From the NCBI GenBank assembly GCA_030248825.1, contig JARCMB010000317.1, positions 1 through 9,272 of the forward strand: 9,272 nucleotides of DNA, written 5' to 3'. Source of the stretch: Pseudanabaenaceae cyanobacterium MP8IB2.15. GTDB lineage: Bacteria > Cyanobacteriota > Cyanobacteriia > Pseudanabaenales > Pseudanabaenaceae. Positions 6,868-9,272 of this stretch are shown piece after piece. The notes beneath the pieces were generated by a model, which was given only the letters and a program-made list of their open reading frames with translations, was not told the DNA's origin and ran no database searches. A program made the position numbers and the translations under genes. Each line of letters begins with the position of its first letter. Position 1 is the first letter of the stretch.

Positions 6868-6883
6868 GCAATTCATGAATTGC
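6868..6883. repeat. 16-bp perfect palindrome, probably a dispersed cyanobacterial repeat
   Basis: GCAATTCATGAATTGC is its own reverse complement and is followed on the plus strand by CCCTACC. From memory, longer palindromes of the form GTAGGGGC...GCCCCTAC are scattered between genes in several cyanobacteria; here only the core and the right arm match and the left arm has decayed. It sits 14 bp past the exbB stop codon. It could also help end or stabilise the exbB transcript, although only TTT follows on that strand. Confidence 0.75.
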
Positions 6884-6897
6884 CCCTACCATGAAAC

Positions 6898-7533
6898 TTA
6901 GTTTTCACGGTGTTTAGATTGCCAGTATTGACGATAGATCAGTTCTAGATCGTTGCCAGCTTTGCGAAATAGCTTGACTTGGTTGGCGTGTAATGCCAAA
7001 AACAAACGATGGAAGGCAAGAGTCGAGATCGCTACAGTCAGCCCTGCGGCGGTAGAGACTAGAGCTTGCCCAATGCCTTCGGTCAAACCACCAGTTTTGA
7101 GCGTGTTAGCTAAGTCGCCGATCTCGATCGAGCTGAAAGATCCAATCAATCCCAACACAGTACCCAATAAGCCTAGGAGTGGAGACAGTGCTATCACACT
7201 CTCAAATAACTTCTCACCGCGTAACATCCCTACCAGTTCGTCATCGGCAGTGCTTTCTAAGGCCAGTCGAAATAGCTCAGGATCGGGTTCTTTCAAGGCG
7301 AGAGGGGCAAATAAAAAACGACCAATTGGTGTATCGCTGGTTTGCTGGGCTAACTGAGCGGCTCGATCGATATCCTGCTGGGCGGTTAAGATGATTTGTG
7401 CAACAGTCTGCTGTTCTTGGCGTAAAAGTGATAGCCAAAACCAGATTCGTTCGCCAATCGCACCGACAGACACGATCGATAAAGCCAACAATGGCCACAT
7501 CACAGGGCCGCCAGATTTAAATAATGCTTCCAT
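6898..7533 (-). CDS. MotA/TolQ/ExbB proton channel family protein (ExbB-like)
   Basis: This 211-residue integral membrane protein has the ExbB/TolQ plan: an N-terminal helix (about 10-35, PVMWPLLALSIVSVGAIGERIWFW), a long cytoplasmic part with MLRGEKLFESVIALSPLLGLLGTV, and two C-terminal helices (about 115-134 and 152-180). ExbB pentamers work with ExbD to carry the proton-motive force to TonB-dependent outer-membrane transporters, used for iron siderophores and cobalamin. T125 and T161 match the conserved pore threonines of E. coli ExbB (T148, T181). The position of E. coli E176 is Q156 here (GIGQALVSTA; codon CAA at 7066-7068), an unusual change. No exbD follows: the next downstream sequence is a convergent gap. 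It lies 56 bp after the glycosyltransferase gene and may be co-transcribed with it. The family call is firm; the exact partner and role are not. Confidence 0.9.
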   Translation of the reverse strand: MEALFKSGGPVMWPLLALSIVSVGAIGERIWFWLSLLRQEQQTVAQIILTAQQDIDRAAQLAQQTSDTPIGRFLFAPLALKEPDPELFRLALESTADDELVGMLRGEKLFESVIALSPLLGLLGTVLGLIGSFSSIEIGDLANTLKTGGLTEGIGQALVSTAAGLTVAISTLAFHRLFLALHANQVKLFRKAGNDLELIYRQYWQSKHREN

Positions 7534-7567
7534 TGATTCGATCGTTAATTATTCTTGCTCATCCTAA

Positions 7568-7609
7568 CTTGCGTTTTAGAGCTTGTGTTTTAGAACTTGG
7601 ATTTTAGAC
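7568..7609. repeat. Three tandem copies of an imperfect 14-bp repeat
   Basis: CTTGCGTTTTAGAG (7568-7581), CTTGTGTTTTAGAA (7582-7595) and CTTGGATTTTAGAC (7596-7609) share CTTG and TTTTAGA and differ only at positions 5, 6 and 14. The array spans the end of the glycosyltransferase gene: the third copy supplies its last codons (LKSKF), the stop codon (7590-7592) lies in the second, and the first is intergenic before exbB. The 14-bp unit is not a multiple of three, so copy changes would shift the protein end. Confidence 0.8.
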
Positions 7610-8558
7610 GATGCCAGAGATTTCTAAGTTGCCAAAATTTGCTGCTCTCCATTGCCTGCAACCTCTGGTGAACTTGGGCTAGTTCGGCTTGGGTTTGGTG
7701 CAATTGCTGTTGAGACCGTTCCAACTCGGCATAAGCTTGAGATAATTGGCTTTGGGATTGTGCCGATGCTAATAGAGCTTGCTGGAGTTTCGATCGAAGA
7801 CTATCCACCTCAGCAATCGATTGAAATGTCGCAAATTCTTTTTCAGCAATCACCTCTGCATAGCGCGGCAGATATAAATCGGGATGCTTGCTGGCAATAT
7901 AATGCACCAATCGCTTCTGATTTTCTTGCAACTTACAGGTCTGCACCATCGAATCAGATCGCACCCGATATTGATACATCACCTCAGCAATTTGATGGAA
8001 TTGCCAACCTTTTTCCGCCGCACCTAACCAGAAATCCCAATCTTCGTATCCTAACTTGTCAGGTATTTTGTCGTCATAACCGCCGCAATCTTCCCAGACA
8101 GCCCTGCGAAATACGGCGCAAGCATCGATATAATTTCCCAACATCAACCGATTTAGATCGAAGTCAGGCAGTTCCCATCTGCCAATTCGATCGCCGAATA
8201 ATTCCATATCTCCATATACCACTCCCACTTCAGGCAACTTATCTAATATCGCTATGCCCTGTTCGATATATTTGGGATAAATTTTATTGTCAGAATCTAA
8301 CGGCAGAATGTATCTCCCTTTGGCGATCGAAATGCCATGATTTCTTGCCATTGCTAATCCTTGGTTTACTCGATCGAGAATGAAATATCCTTGCTCTCTG
8401 AGGTCTTTAAGAATTTCAAGTGTCCTGATATCCGTGGAACCGTCGTTGACGATCAGGATTTCATAATCATTAGCTTTAGGATCTAAATTGGCGATCGCAT
8501 CGAGAAGGTACTCGCCGTGATTGAAACAAGGAATGATAATGGATAGAGCAATGCCCAT
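7590..8558 (-). CDS. Family 2 glycosyltransferase with C-terminal coiled coil
   Basis: This 322-residue GT-A fold enzyme transfers a sugar from a nucleotide sugar to an unknown acceptor, probably in surface polysaccharide or glycan synthesis. It opens with the GT2 start ALSIIIPCFNHGEYL (4-18), then VNDGSTD (37-43) binding the nucleotide, RNHG (72-75), the metal-binding DSD (88-90) in LPLDSDN, and GYEDWDFW (170-177) with the likely catalytic-base acidic pair E172/D173. No membrane helix is seen. Residues about 243-302 are rich in Gln, Leu, Ala and Glu with heptad-like spacing, suggesting a coiled coil, followed by a basic SSKFWQLRNLWHRLKSKF end that may contact membrane or partner. It begins 14 bp after recJ, with no clear Shine-Dalgarno, and is probably co-transcribed with it. 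The sugar and acceptor cannot be told from sequence. Confidence 0.92.
   Translation of the reverse strand: MGIALSIIIPCFNHGEYLLDAIANLDPKANDYEILIVNDGSTDIRTLEILKDLREQGYFILDRVNQGLAMARNHGISIAKGRYILPLDSDNKIYPKYIEQGIAILDKLPEVGVVYGDMELFGDRIGRWELPDFDLNRLMLGNYIDACAVFRRAVWEDCGGYDDKIPDKLGYEDWDFWLGAAEKGWQFHQIAEVMYQYRVRSDSMVQTCKLQENQKRLVHYIASKHPDLYLPRYAEVIAEKEFATFQSIAEVDSLRSKLQQALLASAQSQSQLSQAYAELERSQQQLHQTQAELAQVHQRLQAMESSKFWQLRNLWHRLKSKF
8491..8498. repeat. HIP1 octamer GCGATCGC
   Basis: This is a complete HIP1 palindrome near the 5' end of the glycosyltransferase gene. Confidence 0.9.
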
Positions 8559-8572
8559 TTTATTAAGCCATT

Positions 8573-9272
8573 TTATTTGTGGATGAGTTGGATTTGTCGA
8601 TCGAAGTACTTTTGGCGGAAAATTAGTTCATTTAAGGCGGTGATGAATTTTTGTCTTGCTGCCATTAGAGTTTTAGAGTCAGAGATCGATCGAATTAATT
8701 CCATCTCGATCATGCCAGAATTTAGTTCGGTAATTTCCCAACCACAATCTTGTAGAGATTCTAACCCTGTTTCCAATACTGCTAATTCCGTAATCCCTAA
8801 TTTTTGTTGGAGAGTTTGGATCGGGATCTCAATTCCAGTTCGATCGAGGTATTTGCCAATGCCCACAAGAGTTTGCCACACCTGCGCGGGGTCGAGATAT
8901 TCTGCAATCTGGATATTTGCTCGATCCAAAGTAAGTGGCAGATCGCTTTTGGGGATACTTCGATCGGTTGGTGATAATTGAGATGATCGATCGATCTGAT
9001 CTAACTCCCAAATATCGACAATTCTGACTTCATAGGTTTTTTTGAAAGTGTTATCGACTAGCTCAACTACGACATCACAGATTCGATCGGGAATCTCGTC
9101 TCTGTAATGCCCCCACCAACTACCTCTGATCTCGCCAGAATTATCAACCAAGAGGAAATCAGATTTGATGTAGGCCACTTTCTGATTTTTCCAATCTTTG
9201 ATATTGGCGTTAAATTTTTCCTCGAAACAGCAATTTCTCACTAGCAACTTGGGTGCAGGATTACCCATGCCA
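8573..9272 (-). CDS. recJ: Single-stranded-DNA-specific exonuclease RecJ, C-terminal part (cut by right window edge)
   Basis: The frame is open to the right edge; the first codons visible read GMGNPAPKLLVRN, the (F)GxGNPxP motif that joins the DHHA1 region of RecJ to its OB-fold, so the ATG at 9268 is internal and not the start. About 233 residues are seen. Next come KVAYIKSDFLLVDNSGEIRGSWWGHYRDE in OB-fold context and VVELVDNTFKKTYEVRIVDI, which I recognise as the cyanobacterial RecJ pattern. The last 130 or so residues form a less conserved helical tail. RecJ degrades 5' single-stranded DNA ends in RecF-type recombination and in mismatch and base excision repair. The catalytic DHH and DHHA1 domains lie outside the window, so activity cannot be judged. 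Its stop is 14 bp from the glycosyltransferase start. The assignment rests on motif memory and not on catalytic residues. Confidence 0.8.
   Translation of the reverse strand, partial: GMGNPAPKLLVRNCCFEEKFNANIKDWKNQKVAYIKSDFLLVDNSGEIRGSWWGHYRDEIPDRICDVVVELVDNTFKKTYEVRIVDIWELDQIDRSSQLSPTDRSIPKSDLPLTLDRANIQIAEYLDPAQVWQTLVGIGKYLDRTGIEIPIQTLQQKLGITELAVLETGLESLQDCGWEITELNSGMIEMELIRSISDSKTLMAARQKFITALNELIFRQKYFDRQIQLIHK

Noticed and set aside
6809..6900. A possible 32-codon plus-strand small ORF starting MDLIRHRNW in the convergent gap
   Set aside because: An AGGA sits only 2 nt before the ATG, too close to serve, and the frame runs through the palindrome with no conserved feature.
6953..7357. A 134-codon plus-strand open frame opposite exbB
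   Set aside because: It is antisense to the conserved ExbB helices, has biased Ser/Pro/Arg content and shows no family motif.
7652..8383. A 243-codon open frame on the plus strand opposite the glycosyltransferase
   Set aside because: It lies fully antisense to a gene with clear GT2 motifs, has no recognisable domain and has no ribosome site. It is the shadow of a low-stop antisense frame.
8577..8981. A 134-codon plus-strand open frame opposite recJ
   Set aside because: It is antisense to the RecJ C-terminus and shows no motif or ribosome site.

Overview
The window comes from a cyanobacterium. CGATCG cores are very dense, three complete HIP1 octamers (GCGATCGC) are present, and several proteins have cyanobacterial forms: a serine/threonine kinase with a C-terminal GUN4 domain, a LapA-type small membrane protein, and the WWGHYRDE-containing C-terminus of cyanobacterial RecJ. 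I cannot name the genus. Base composition looks moderate and even, with no rRNA, tRNA, CRISPR array, transposase or phage gene.

Layout from left to right. (1) 1-824, minus: the N-terminal 274 codons of SelO/YdiU, a pseudokinase-fold protein adenylyltransferase, cut by the left edge. (2) 887-1555, plus: lipB, octanoyltransferase, divergent from selO across a 62-bp gap. (3) 1588-4281, minus: a tight three-gene cluster read as ubiX (flavin prenyltransferase), then a LapA-domain membrane protein that overlaps the end of ubiX, then a membrane-anchored Ser/Thr kinase fused to a GUN4 tetrapyrrole-binding domain. (4) 4282-4492: a divergent control region holding a nested direct and inverted repeat. 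(5) 4493-6622, plus: a 709-residue FHA-PAS-GGDEF-EAL cyclic-di-GMP protein with all recognisable catalytic motifs and an RxxD I-site. (6) 6623-6897: a convergent gap with a likely bidirectional terminator and a 16-bp perfect palindrome. (7) 6898-9272, minus: the C-terminal part of recJ (cut by the right edge), a family 2 glycosyltransferase with a coiled-coil tail, and an ExbB/TolQ-type channel protein with no ExbD beside it.

Most genes are chromosomal housekeeping or signalling genes. The most notable points are the predicted topology of the kinase-GUN4 fusion, the Glu-to-Gln change at a channel position in the orphan ExbB, the nested repeat ahead of the cyclic-di-GMP gene, and a three-copy 14-bp repeat over the glycosyltransferase stop codon. 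A Ser/Thr kinase and an FHA (phosphothreonine reader) protein lie within 1.4 kb of each other, which allows but does not prove a shared signalling route. I see no clearly undescribed defence or mobile system here.
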